Part shown: one piece after another, positions 17,637-25,594 of the stretch
Numbering within the stretch: position 1 is the stretch's first letter
Layout: each line of letters begins with the position of its first letter
Assembly (NCBI RefSeq): GCF_002265625.1
Contig: NZ_NOVE01000038.1
Span: forward strand, 1 to 35,889
DNA length: 35,889 bases
Direction: 5' to 3'
Source of the DNA: Prevotella sp. 885
Lineage (GTDB): Bacteria; Bacteroidota; Bacteroidia; Bacteroidales; Bacteroidaceae
Position numbers and translations under genes: made by a program
The notes under the pieces: generated by a model
Databases searched by the model: none
The model's input: only the letters and a program-made list of their open reading frames with translations
What the model was told of the DNA's origin: nothing

Positions 17637-19370
17637 ATGAAACTCAATAAATTCAAAACAATAGCCCCCGCAGCAGCTCTCTTGCTCGCAGCAAGCATGA
17701 GCTCTTGCATGGATGATTTGAATAAGGGCAACATTGACCCTACTGTTGACCCCAACCCTAACATCACGGGCTTATACAGCAAGTGCTACGCTGGCCTTAT
17801 CATGGAAGGTAATGACGGCAATGCCGATTTCACTATCGACGACGCTGGTAAGTCAACCCTTCTACGCAACCTGTTCAACTTCAACGAGATACCTACCGAC
17901 GAAGCAGTCTGCTGGTGGTCGGATGGCGGTATCACAGATGTTGCCTACAATAAGTTCGATCCGGGTAATGCTACATTGAAGAACTTGTACTATCGTCTGA
18001 TGTCGAACATCTCTTACGAGAACCACTTCTTAAGTCTTGACGCTGCCAAGGCTGAGAAGACCAAGTATGCTGAGGTACGCGTGCTTCGCGCTTACAGCTA
18101 CTTCCTCATGCTCGACTTCTTCGGCGATCCGACATTCCTTGACAAGATTTCAGCTGAGACTCCACGTCAGGCACACTCTTACAACTCTAAGTTTGAGTCA
18201 GGCAAGTCTTACACTCGTGCAGAGCTTCTGCATTTGGGTCGTGAATTCCTGTTCAACTGGGTGAAGGACGAATTGCTCGCAGCTGAGCCTGACCTCTTGG
18301 AGGCAAAGCCTGAGACCGACAGCGACGCCGACTATGGTCGCATAGACAAGGGCACATGCTGGTTGCTCTTGAGCCGTCTTTACCTCAACGCAGGTACATA
18401 CCTCAACAACGACGGTCAGGACAATCCTTACTGGAAAGAGGCTCTCGAATATGCCGAGAAGGTTATCGAATCACCTTATGCACTCTTCGATGACAGCAAG
18501 ATGTCTGCAGAGGCAAAGGCTAATGGCTACAAGCCATACGACTTGCTCTTCATGGGCGACAATGGCTCGAATGGTGCAAGCTGCGAGGCTCTTCTCCCAT
18601 TGATGCAAGATGGAGAAAAGACTCGGGGATATGGAGGTTCTATGTTCTATGTAGCTGCTCTTTGGGATGCTACGATGCAGACTGTTGCAGATAAGGACGC
18701 AGCCACTACTGCCAACACATGGTCAGGTATGCGTGTTCGTCCACAATTCGTAGAGAAGTTCTTCACCGATCCTTCTGTAGTAGTGAACAAGTCGGCAAAA
18801 GAAATTCGCAATATGAACGTTGACGACCGTGCTATCCTTTGGGGTAAGGGCAATAGTGACGGTGCTCGTACCTTGGAAATCGGAGATAACGACAAGTTTG
18901 TCAAGGGTATTGCAACACCAAAATGGAATAACAACTATTCTAATGGTGGCACTCCTCACGACAGCTACAACGTAGACATCGACTTCTTCCTCTTCCGTGT
19001 AGCAGAGGCTTACCTCAATGCTGCAGAGGCTGAGATGCACCTTCACGGTGAGGGTTCTGCTAAGGCAAAGAAGTACATCGACGCTCTCCGCAATCGTGCC
19101 CATGCTGCCGTGCGTGCTTCTTACACTCTTAACGATGTTCTTGACGAGCGTTCTCGCGAGCTTTATTGCGAAGGTCTTCGTCGTACCGACTTGATTCGTT
19201 TCAATCAGTTTGGTGGAACTCAGGCTACATACAAATGGGAGCTTAAGGGTGGTAACACTAATGGTACAACATTCGCTAAGACCTATAATCTATATCCTAT
19301 CCCATCTTCAGAGATTCGTTCTAACAAGAACCTGACACAGATCGACGGATATAATGAGGTTCAGAACTAA
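17637..19370 (+). CDS. susD: SusD-like starch-binding outer-membrane lipoprotein
   Basis: A 577-residue lipoprotein. The N-terminus ends in a lipobox-like MSSC with the lipid-bearing C24, followed directly by MDD; acidic residues at this place match the Bacteroidota surface-export signal. The body is the alpha-helical SusD fold with TPR-like helices, and the C-terminal part includes the family's RNRAHA and RTDLIRFNQFG motifs (near 490-530). SusD binds starch helices and covers SusC. It follows susC by 24 bases and precedes the susE-like gene by 40 bases. The spacer holds a 14-base near-repeat (around 19371-19384 and 19391-19404), which I do not interpret further. Confidence 0.95.
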   Translation: MKLNKFKTIAPAAALLLAASMSSCMDDLNKGNIDPTVDPNPNITGLYSKCYAGLIMEGNDGNADFTIDDAGKSTLLRNLFNFNEIPTDEAVCWWSDGGITDVAYNKFDPGNATLKNLYYRLMSNISYENHFLSLDAAKAEKTKYAEVRVLRAYSYFLMLDFFGDPTFLDKISAETPRQAHSYNSKFESGKSYTRAELLHLGREFLFNWVKDELLAAEPDLLEAKPETDSDADYGRIDKGTCWLLLSRLYLNAGTYLNNDGQDNPYWKEALEYAEKVIESPYALFDDSKMSAEAKANGYKPYDLLFMGDNGSNGASCEALLPLMQDGEKTRGYGGSMFYVAALWDATMQTVADKDAATTANTWSGMRVRPQFVEKFFTDPSVVVNKSAKEIRNMNVDDRAILWGKGNSDGARTLEIGDNDKFVKGIATPKWNNNYSNGGTPHDSYNVDIDFFLFRVAEAYLNAAEAEMHLHGEGSAKAKKYIDALRNRAHAAVRASYTLNDVLDERSRELYCEGLRRTDLIRFNQFGGTQATYKWELKGGNTNGTTFAKTYNLYPIPSSEIRSNKNLTQIDGYNEVQN

Positions 19371-19410
19371 AGTATAAAAGTAAAAATAGAACTATAAAAG
19401 TAAACGCAAT

Positions 19411-20667
19411 ATGAAGAATAAATATATGATGGGTGCTCTGCTTTTCGGCATCATCAGCTTATTCGCATCATGTTCGGATGACAACGACTCTAACCCTACG
19501 CTTATACAGCCTACTGAGTTTACGTTGAACACTCCAGAATATGCCAATTCCACTATAGACCTGGAGCACTCCACAGGACTTGGTCTTACATGGTCACAGC
19601 CTAAGTATACGGCAGACAATGCTCCGATCAACGCCACTTACGAGGTGCAGGTTTCTCCTACCAACACCTTCACAGTTTCTACTGATGAAGCTGCGGCAGA
19701 CGAAAGTGGCGAAAAGGTGCCCGACTACGCAGCTCTTAGCAACACCACACAGAAATGTAACGTCTCTGCCTCTGCCGAGGAAATCGACAAGGCATTGGTG
19801 AAGATCCTTAAATGGACAGAAGGCAATGTTCCTGCCACGCAGGAGGTTTACGTCCGCGTGAACGCTTTCGTACAGGAGGGCACAAGCCGTCTGAACCCTA
19901 TCGCTTCAAACTCAGTAAAGCTCAACGTAAATCCTTACTACATAGAGTTGAAGGATGCTACACCAACAATGTGGTATCTTGTAGGTAACATGTTCGGCGC
20001 TAAGTGGGCTGGCAACAAGAGCATTGGAGAAGACGCACTTCCTATGTTCCTTAAGCCAAACTTCTCTTACGACAAGAAGACTGGTGCTGGTGAGATTGAA
20101 TACACCAACTACTTCCTTACTGGCGATTACAACGACAAGGCCGAGTGCGACGGAGCTGGCTTCAAGATTATGCCTTCAAGCTTCAACTGGGATTACAGTA
20201 TGAACGCCGATGGCGCTACAAAGGGTACAATCGTCAACCGTAACGGAGGTAGCGACGGTGGTCACATCGTAGCTCCGGAAGCAGGTTACTACACCATCAC
20301 TATCAACACTGCTGACAATACAGCCAAGATGGAGAAGTACGAGGGCGCTGTCAACAACTATGGCACCATCCAGATTGCAGGTTCATTCAATGAATGGGGA
20401 GACACTCCGATGCTTCCTTACAACACTGAGGGAGTGGAGAACCATGCTTGGTACTACGTAATGGATGTTGCTGCCGGCGAGACAGTACAGTTCAAGTTCA
20501 AGATTGCAGGTTCTTGGGACACAAGCTGGGGCTATGGTGCAGCAGATGGCGCTATCAACATGTACGGAAAGTGTGATGCAGGTGGCAAGAACCTCGGCTT
20601 GGAGGAAGGCAAGTACGTCATCTCATTCAACGACATCACAGGTTCGTTCAGCATCGTTAAATTGTAA
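19411..20667 (+). CDS. susE: SusE-like surface starch-binding lipoprotein
   Basis: A 418-residue lipoprotein with an FASC lipobox (C21) followed by the acidic stretch SDDND, a probable surface-export signal. Residues about 30-175 form the SusE-type N-terminal beta domain (EVQVSPTNTF, VYVRVNAFV). Then follow two beta-sandwich binding modules, about 187-312 (MWYLVGNMFG) and 318-418 (IQIAGSFNEWG, FKFKIAGSWD). Exposed aromatic residues there (W199, W385-type positions) suit binding of helical starch. SusE is not required for import in Bacteroides but helps hold starch and affects product size. It sits between susD and the susF-like gene, with 22 bases to the latter. The order and module count separate it from SusF rather than sequence identity. 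Confidence 0.85.
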   Translation: MKNKYMMGALLFGIISLFASCSDDNDSNPTLIQPTEFTLNTPEYANSTIDLEHSTGLGLTWSQPKYTADNAPINATYEVQVSPTNTFTVSTDEAAADESGEKVPDYAALSNTTQKCNVSASAEEIDKALVKILKWTEGNVPATQEVYVRVNAFVQEGTSRLNPIASNSVKLNVNPYYIELKDATPTMWYLVGNMFGAKWAGNKSIGEDALPMFLKPNFSYDKKTGAGEIEYTNYFLTGDYNDKAECDGAGFKIMPSSFNWDYSMNADGATKGTIVNRNGGSDGGHIVAPEAGYYTITINTADNTAKMEKYEGAVNNYGTIQIAGSFNEWGDTPMLPYNTEGVENHAWYYVMDVAAGETVQFKFKIAGSWDTSWGYGAADGAINMYGKCDAGGKNLGLEEGKYVISFNDITGSFSIVKL

Positions 20668-20689
20668 ATCACTTTAAGCAAAGACAATT

Positions 20690-22084
20690 ATGATTAAGAA
20701 AATATTATTGGGAATGACCCTGCTGATGTCTATGGTGTCTTGCACCGAGGACTTCACAGACTGGGCTAACCCACAGAAAAATTCTCCGAAGGAAGCTGTG
20801 GCATTCGGAGATGGTAGCGTAGAACCAGTTGAGGTCATCAACTTGGCTGACGTAAAGACAGAGACAGTAAAGGTGGCAAGCATCAAAGCTCCCACTTCTT
20901 CTAACGCTGCCTACACACCTACCTATAAAATCAACTTCGACGGCCAGTCGTTCGACATTGACGCCGAGGGCAACATGGCAACAGCAGACTTGGCTAACTA
21001 CATCGTCGAGAAGTTTGGCAAGCGCCCTACTGAGCGCGACATCGACGCAACACTTGACGCATGGGTAAGCAATGGAGCGACAGCCGTAAAGATGGCAACA
21101 TCTGCTACATTCCAGGTTAAGGCCGTTCCTGTGGCTCCAGTTATCGAAGAGGGCTATTACCTCGTAGGCGATATGTTCACCACGGAAAAAACGAACGGCT
21201 GGACGAAAGAAGCCGCAAAGGCATTCAACCACAGCGACAAGGACGTTTATGAGGATCCGGTCTTCACCGTAAGCTTCGAGACAACAAAGGCTGACCAGTA
21301 CTGGAAGATTATTCCTAAGAAGAACATCGACTCTGGCGACATCTGGGCTGCCGGCGTAGTAGGTCCTAAGGTTGACGGCGACGACAGCATGACTGGTGCG
21401 CTGACCAACGGTGACGCTAAGGCAGGTAAGATTGCCAAGGCTGGTAAGTATAAGCTCACCATCAACATGATGGACTATACTTACACCATCGAGGAAGTCA
21501 ACTACGATCCGTTTATCTACTTCATCGGCGCAACTGACGGCTGGACAAACGCTGAGCAGAAGCTTGCTCTCGTAGACGATGCAAAGGGAGTATACACTGG
21601 TTACCTTTATTGTGCCGACCCTAACGGTTGGGGCAATCAGTTCAAGTTCCAGCGTGTAGCCGGTAGTTGGGATAATGAGATAAATTCTGGTGCATTCAGC
21701 ACATTCTCTGGTGCAGCAACCAGCGAAGGTGGAAACATCGGCGTTAACGCTGGAGAGGGTGTCTACTACTTCGATGTTAATCTTTCAGAAGGCACCATCA
21801 AGGCCACTAAGGTGGAGAAGATGGGCATCATCGGTGGCTTCAATGATTGGGGCGGCGACGCAGTCATGACATGGAACGCTGAGGAGTATTGCTTCGAGGC
21901 AACTAATGTTGGTGTGACAGCCGACGGTTGGAAGTTCCGCGTAAACGGTGGTTGGGACATCAATCTCGGTGGAAGCATCAATGACCTGACAGCTGGTGGC
22001 GACAACCTCTCAGTAGCAGGCAACACCGTTAAGCTCTACCCGACCAGAAAGACCTCTGAAAAGATTTTCTGCACAGTAAAGTAA
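20690..22084 (+). CDS. susF: SusF-like surface starch-binding lipoprotein
   Basis: A 464-residue lipoprotein with a short signal ending VSC (C18) and an acidic TED after it. An N-terminal beta domain (about 20-145) is followed by three beta-sandwich modules at about 155-270 (GYYLVGDMF), 273-375 (FIYFIGATDGW, FKFQRVAGSWD) and 377-464 (IIGGFNDWGGD, WKFRVNGGWD). Three C-terminal starch-binding modules are the pattern of Bacteroides SusF, while SusE has two, so I assign it as SusF-like. It is the last gene of the rightward operon, followed 34 bases later by a strong terminator. Its role is to bind starch at the surface, and it has no enzyme motif. Confidence 0.85.
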   Translation: MIKKILLGMTLLMSMVSCTEDFTDWANPQKNSPKEAVAFGDGSVEPVEVINLADVKTETVKVASIKAPTSSNAAYTPTYKINFDGQSFDIDAEGNMATADLANYIVEKFGKRPTERDIDATLDAWVSNGATAVKMATSATFQVKAVPVAPVIEEGYYLVGDMFTTEKTNGWTKEAAKAFNHSDKDVYEDPVFTVSFETTKADQYWKIIPKKNIDSGDIWAAGVVGPKVDGDDSMTGALTNGDAKAGKIAKAGKYKLTINMMDYTYTIEEVNYDPFIYFIGATDGWTNAEQKLALVDDAKGVYTGYLYCADPNGWGNQFKFQRVAGSWDNEINSGAFSTFSGAATSEGGNIGVNAGEGVYYFDVNLSEGTIKATKVEKMGIIGGFNDWGGDAVMTWNAEEYCFEATNVGVTADGWKFRVNGGWDINLGGSINDLTAGGDNLSVAGNTVKLYPTRKTSEKIFCTVK

Positions 22085-22117
22085 ACACTTTTCATTCATA
22101 ATAGACTTTTATATATT

Positions 22118-22156
22118 ATGGGCGGTTCTCAGAGAATGAGACCCGCCCATTTTTTT
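22118..22156 (+). terminator. Rho-independent terminator after susF
   Basis: Perfect 8-base stem ATGGGCGG (22118-22125) with CCGCCCAT (22143-22150). The loop can pair further as TCTCA with TGAGA. The last T of the stem continues into a run of T (22150-22156). It ends the susCDEF transcript and shows that the amylase has its own promoter. Confidence 0.92.
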
Positions 22157-22188
22157 GTTGCTGCATAGTTAGGCAGGGCTTTAACAAA

Positions 22189-22294
22189 AACATGCAACAG
22201 TGCTAATCTTACAATAACTAATGAATTGTACCTGATATGGTGCTACGGAGGCCGGAGACCTCCGCTACTAATAGCTTTTTCCTCAATTTGTTTA
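22189..22294 (+). repeat. 106-bp direct repeat, copy A
   Basis: Nearly identical to 24859-24964 (three differences over the 106 bases). It includes the quasi-palindrome CGGAGG-N7-CCTCCG. The two copies flank the amylase gene and its promoter. Copy A is joined directly to a 20-base segment (22172-22191) that forms the terminal arm of the element at 24620-25065. Confidence 0.9.
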
Positions 22295-22334
22295 ATGTCT
22301 TCTTGTCTAAAAAAACATGTCTTCATGTCTTTCA

Positions 22335-22348
22335 TGCAAACGTTTGCA
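22335..22348. promoter_or_regulatory. LacI-type operator upstream of alpha-amylase
   Basis: TGCAAACGTTTGCA is a perfect 14-base palindrome of the LacI/GalR type and shares its core with the operator at 14370-14387. Its centre is 62.5 bases upstream of the first base of the amylase -7 box, almost the same distance as at the susC and lacI promoters. Confidence 0.88.
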
Positions 22349-22403
22349 CAACCGAATTGTGTGTTTGCGCTTCGTTCTGCTACGAACATATAAGTATTTA
22401 GCG

Positions 22404-22411
22404 TAAATTTG
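22404..22411 (+). promoter_or_regulatory. Predicted -7 box of the alpha-amylase gene
   Basis: TAAATTTG matches TAnnTTTG. No clear TTTG stands at -33, as in the two other promoters of this regulon. The start codon is about 147 bases further on. Confidence 0.6.
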
Positions 22412-22557
22412 CAATGTATTCAATTAAAATGTAGTATTTGCGTGAGCAAATAGTGAGTAGCTTAACAAGTAATTATGTATACAGTAGTTAGTAACAAAGC
22501 AAGTCATGAGTAAAGTTGAAAATCATTTTTTAAACAAAAAGTAACTAAAACCCGAAT

Positions 22558-24579
22558 ATGAAGAAGTTTTTTTTGACAGCAGCAGCCCTCATGGGAGCCG
22601 CAAGCATGTTTGCACAAGGATGGCCCGCCAATTACGAAGGCGTGATGCTCCAAGGGTTCTATTGGGACTCGTTCCGCGCATCGAAGTGGCAGAACCTTGA
22701 GGCTCAGGCAGACGACCTCGCCCCTTACTTCAGCTTGGTATGGGTTCCGCAGAGCGCCAACTGCGGCAGCGGACGTTCCATGGGATACGACGACCTCTAT
22801 TGGTTCAGCAATTACAACAGCTCTTTCGGCAACGAAGCTGAACTGCGCTCCATGATAAAGACCTTCAAGAGCAAGGGCATCGGCACCATAGCCGACGTAG
22901 TTATCAACCATCGCAATACGCTCACCAGCTGGACCGACTTCCCCACAGAAACATATAAAGGCACTACCTACCAGATGTATTCCACAGACATCTGTCATGA
23001 CGACGACGGCGGAAAAACCTATAAATGGGCTAACAACCAGAAACCCAAGGTTAGCCTCAGCAGCAATAACGACACGGGCAACGACTGGGACGGCATGCGC
23101 GACCTTGACCACAACAGCTCTAACGTGCAGAATGTTGTGAAAGCATATCTCGACATGCTCCTTAACGACTTCGGTTACGCCGGATTCCGCTATGACATGG
23201 TGAAGGGTTACGCCGGCAAGTTCACCGGCATTTACAACACTGCCCTCAAGCCCCGCTTCTCCGTAGGCGAGTATTGGGACGGCAACGCCACTACCGTCAA
23301 GACATGGATAAACGCCACGAAGGTGAACGGCGAGCCAACATCGGCTGCCTTCGACTTCCCCGTGCGTTACGCCGTGCGCGACCTTATCTCATCCAACTGG
23401 AGCAACAAGGCAAAGGACGGTCTCGTCAGCGATGCCGCATACCGCCAGTACGCCGTCAGCTTCGTGGAAAACCACGACACGGAATATCGCTCAAGTTCAG
23501 CACAGCAAGACCCCATCCGCAAGGACACGCTTGCCGCCAACGCCTACATCTTGGCTTCATGCGGCACGCCATGCGTCTTCTATAAGCATTGGCAGGCTTA
23601 CCCCACCGACATCAATATGATGATCAACGCCCGCCACATCGCAGGCATCACCAACACCAGCAACACCACCTTCAACGAGTACGTCGGCTCGAAATGCAAC
23701 GTCCTCAAGACCGAAGGATCACACGGCACGCTCTACGCCGTGATGGGAGCTAACGCTGACGCTTACCAGACACCGTCGGGTTACACCGAGATACTGCGCG
23801 GCAACAAATATCGCTATCTCCTCAGCAACAACAGCAACGTGGCATGGGTGGACTTGCCCTCAGGCAGCTACGACAACGCACAGAAGGCTCGCCTCACAGC
23901 CGTGAGCGACAAGCAGGGCGCACAGCTGGTATACACCACCGACGGCTCCACGCCCACCGCACAGAGCCACAAGGCTGCAAGCGGAACGCTCATAGACATC
24001 CCTGCCGGCACCACCACGCTGAAAGTAGGTCTGCTTGTCGGCTCCGCAGTCTCAGCAGTCACAACGCGCACATACAAGGTGGGCCTCTCTGACACGTTCA
24101 AGCCGTACGACATCACCGTAAACGTAAACGTGGACAACGTAGGATGGAGCAGCGTGAACTTCTGGACATGGGACGACATGTACGGCGACAACTTCACGTC
24201 CACCGGCAAGTGGCCCGGCGACGCCGTCACCTCTACGAAAACAGTGGAAGGCCGCAAATGGTATAGCCGCACATACAGCATAGACAAGCGCGACCGCATG
24301 CTCTCATTCGTCTTCAGCACAGCCAGCGGCTCTCCCCAGACCGTCGACGTATACGACCTCAACAAGGACGCATACCTCGAAATCTCCGCCAACAAGGACG
24401 GCCAAAGCCACTATTACGTGAACGACGTGACCTCACAAATGCCCACCGCAATAACCACCGTCACCGCCGACGCCCCACGTTCAAAATACTGGTACGACCT
24501 GCAGGGCCGCCAATACACCAACCGCCCCACCCAACCGGGCGTCTACATCCACAGCGGAAAGAAGATTGTTGTAAAATAA
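22558..24579 (+). CDS. Secreted GH13 alpha-amylase with starch-binding modules
   Basis: A 673-residue protein with a type I signal peptide (MKKFFLTAAALMGAASMFA), not a lipoprotein. The GH13 barrel (about 24-430) shows IADVVINHR (111-119), the nucleophile D213 in FRYDMVKG, the acid/base E238 in VGEYW and D307 in VENHDTEY. These motifs resemble the plant-type and archaeal-type alpha-amylases. Next come a chitobiase-like beta module (about 440-515; VYTTDGSTPT), a CBM26-like starch-binding module (about 525-620; VNFWTWDD, GKWPGDA) and a C-terminal tail YDLQGRQ...GVYIHSGKKIVVK. That tail resembles short Prevotella C-terminal sorting tails, so type IX secretion is possible but unproven. Functionally it takes the place of SusG, which in Bacteroides is a surface lipoprotein. 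It is separately transcribed from an operator-controlled promoter. Confidence 0.9.
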   Translation: MKKFFLTAAALMGAASMFAQGWPANYEGVMLQGFYWDSFRASKWQNLEAQADDLAPYFSLVWVPQSANCGSGRSMGYDDLYWFSNYNSSFGNEAELRSMIKTFKSKGIGTIADVVINHRNTLTSWTDFPTETYKGTTYQMYSTDICHDDDGGKTYKWANNQKPKVSLSSNNDTGNDWDGMRDLDHNSSNVQNVVKAYLDMLLNDFGYAGFRYDMVKGYAGKFTGIYNTALKPRFSVGEYWDGNATTVKTWINATKVNGEPTSAAFDFPVRYAVRDLISSNWSNKAKDGLVSDAAYRQYAVSFVENHDTEYRSSSAQQDPIRKDTLAANAYILASCGTPCVFYKHWQAYPTDINMMINARHIAGITNTSNTTFNEYVGSKCNVLKTEGSHGTLYAVMGANADAYQTPSGYTEILRGNKYRYLLSNNSNVAWVDLPSGSYDNAQKARLTAVSDKQGAQLVYTTDGSTPTAQSHKAASGTLIDIPAGTTTLKVGLLVGSAVSAVTTRTYKVGLSDTFKPYDITVNVNVDNVGWSSVNFWTWDDMYGDNFTSTGKWPGDAVTSTKTVEGRKWYSRTYSIDKRDRMLSFVFSTASGSPQTVDVYDLNKDAYLEISANKDGQSHYYVNDVTSQMPTAITTVTADAPRSKYWYDLQGRQYTNRPTQPGVYIHSGKKIVVK

Positions 24580-24652
24580 TAAAGATCCGCGAAGCCCTCT
24601 GTATGTTTTTCGCATTTTAGGCAGGGCTTTGACAAAAACCTTCCTCCACAAT

Positions 24653-24777
24653 CCGTTTATGGGCGCAAACCCTATCGGGTTTAAACAAAAGGCTTTACAT
24701 TAGGTCTTACGAGAACCATGTTCTCGACAACCTAACGTAAAGCCTTTTATTTGTGCTAAGCACGCGCCCATAACCGG
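24653..24777. repeat. 125-nt branched hairpin structure (possible structured RNA)
   Basis: An outer stem pairs 24653-24666 with 24764-24777 (13 of 14 pairs). Inside are a 6-pair hairpin (24667-24672 with 24677-24682), a long hairpin (24687-24705 with 24730-24748, one mismatch, then 24710-24715 with 24721-24726) and a small GTGC/GCAC hairpin (24753-24756 with 24760-24763). The long hairpin ends in TTTTATTT and may end the amylase transcript. A diverged copy of the long hairpin occurs at 25537-25594. Confidence 0.5.
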
Positions 24778-24858
24778 AATAAACAAAGAAAAACACAAGG
24801 CAACACAGTAGCGGAGGTCTCCGGCCTCCGCAGCAAGCAACAAGGTTAGTACAACAAT

Positions 24859-24964
24859 AACATGCAACAGTGCTAATCTTACAATAACTAATGAATTGTA
24901 CCAGATATGGTGCTACGGAGGCCGGAGACCTCCGCTACTAATGGCTTTTTCTTCAATTTGTTTA
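24859..24964 (+). repeat. 106-bp direct repeat, copy B
   Basis: Second copy of 22189-22294 in the same orientation, 2,670 bases away, with three base differences. It lies inside the inverted-repeat-bounded element, and its CGGAGGCCGGAGACCTCCG core can pair with the inverted copy at 24812-24832. Confidence 0.9.
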
Positions 24965-25082
24965 GTTAGCACAGCCTCTTATACCCTTGTGTTTTTCTTT
25001 GTTTTTTCCGAAGGCTCGAAAAGCACAAACGGACTGTGGATGAATGTTTTTGTCAAAGCCCTGCCAATCCTAATTCCTAATT

Positions 25083-25102
25083 CGGACGGCGGGTGCCGTC
25101 CG
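25083..25102. repeat. Perfect 8-base hairpin, REP-like
   Basis: CGGACGGC (25083-25090) and GCCGTCCG (25095-25102) with a GGGT loop. It is very GC-rich in an AT-rich spacer, like palindromic intergenic elements of other bacteria. No T run follows on either strand, so a simple terminator is unlikely. Confidence 0.6.
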
Positions 25103-25121
25103 ACACAATATTTGCATTTCT

Positions 25122-25189
25122 AACGCTCAATACTCCTCGCTCAGCGCACAACAAAATCTTTGGTGCGAAATTCTTGAGTTTTGAGCGTT
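25122..25189. repeat. Inverted repeat with 14-base arms
   Basis: Arms 25122-25135 (AACGCTCAATACTC) and 25176-25189 match at 13 of 14 positions. An inner CGCAC/GTGCG pair lengthens the structure. No function is evident. Confidence 0.5.
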
Positions 25190-25280
25190 TACAGACAACA
25201 TACTCATATACAGTGGGTTATGCGATTTTCGGACGAGACGCAATGAAATCTGACTCGCAAAAGAGCTGTTTTTTCCTGCT

Positions 25281-25380
25281 ATAGCGCCACTTTTACACTC
25301 TAATAGTGGCACTTTTATCATGCAATAGTGCCACTTTTACTGTCTAATAGTGGCACTATTGGAGTGTAAAAGTGCGCTAT
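25281..25380. repeat. 100-bp imperfect palindrome built from GTGCCACTTTTA-like units
   Basis: The left arm starting ATAGCGCCACTTTTACACTC is mirrored by the right end, with one base gap and few mismatches over about 30 bases. The 12-base unit GTGCCACTTTTA or its near variants recurs at about 25285, 25306, 25328 and inverted at about 25364. It is not a CRISPR array, because units alternate in direction and spacers are short and related. Confidence 0.65.
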
Positions 25381-25536
25381 CGTTAAGCATGGGTGCTGTT
25401 TGCACAACAAAACACCGTAAAAACAGCAAACTGGAACTCTAGAATCAATTTTTATTTTGTAACAAGTTTTTACCATTTGTACGATATTTGCATTGTCAGA
25501 CATGAAGTCTTTATTCAGATAAGAATAAAAACAACA

Positions 25537-25594
25537 AAGGCTTTACATTGGGTATGCAGAGAAAAAGTTCTCGACAAACCTAATATAAAGCCTT
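25537..25594 (-). terminator. Hairpin terminator of the ilv operon, copy of the 24687 hairpin
   Basis: Stem AAGGCTTTA (25537-25545) with TAAAGCCTT (25586-25594), one mismatch, a further seven pairs, then GAGAA (25559-25563) with TTCTC (25568-25572). Read leftward, the stem is followed by a T-rich stretch. It lies 25 bases past the ilvC stop. It shares most of its sequence with the hairpin at 24687-24748, while several changed bases keep pairing. Confidence 0.65.

Larger units (their letters stand above)
22158..22557. other. 400-bp intergenic region: repeat copy A, operator and amylase promoter
   Basis: No gene is visible. From left to right it holds a 20-base piece (22172-22191) also found at 24620, the direct repeat copy A (22189-22294), two near-identical 15-base pieces (about 22294-22308 and 22316-22330), the LacI-type operator (22335-22348), the -7 box (22404-22411) and a leader of about 140 bases before the amylase start. 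Confidence 0.7.
24620..25065. mobile_element. 446-bp inverted-repeat-bounded element, MITE-like
   Basis: The ends are 39-base inverted repeats (24620-24658 and 25027-25065) matching at 36 of 39 positions, with the outer 20 bases (GGCAGGGCTTTGACAAAAAC) identical. A second, nested inverted pair of 20 bases is at 24781-24800 and 24985-25004, and a third around 24811-24832 and 24914-24936. No transposase frame is inside. Non-autonomous transposons look like this, but a stepwise inverted duplication would too. No target duplication could be identified. Confidence 0.55.

Noticed and set aside
24896..25284. Short plus-strand reading frames of 75 and 63 codons in the spacer
   Set aside because: They consist of repeat copy B, inverted repeats and hairpins and show no coding signature.
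25281..25380. CRISPR array
   Set aside because: Units alternate in orientation, spacers are related and too short, and no cas genes are present.
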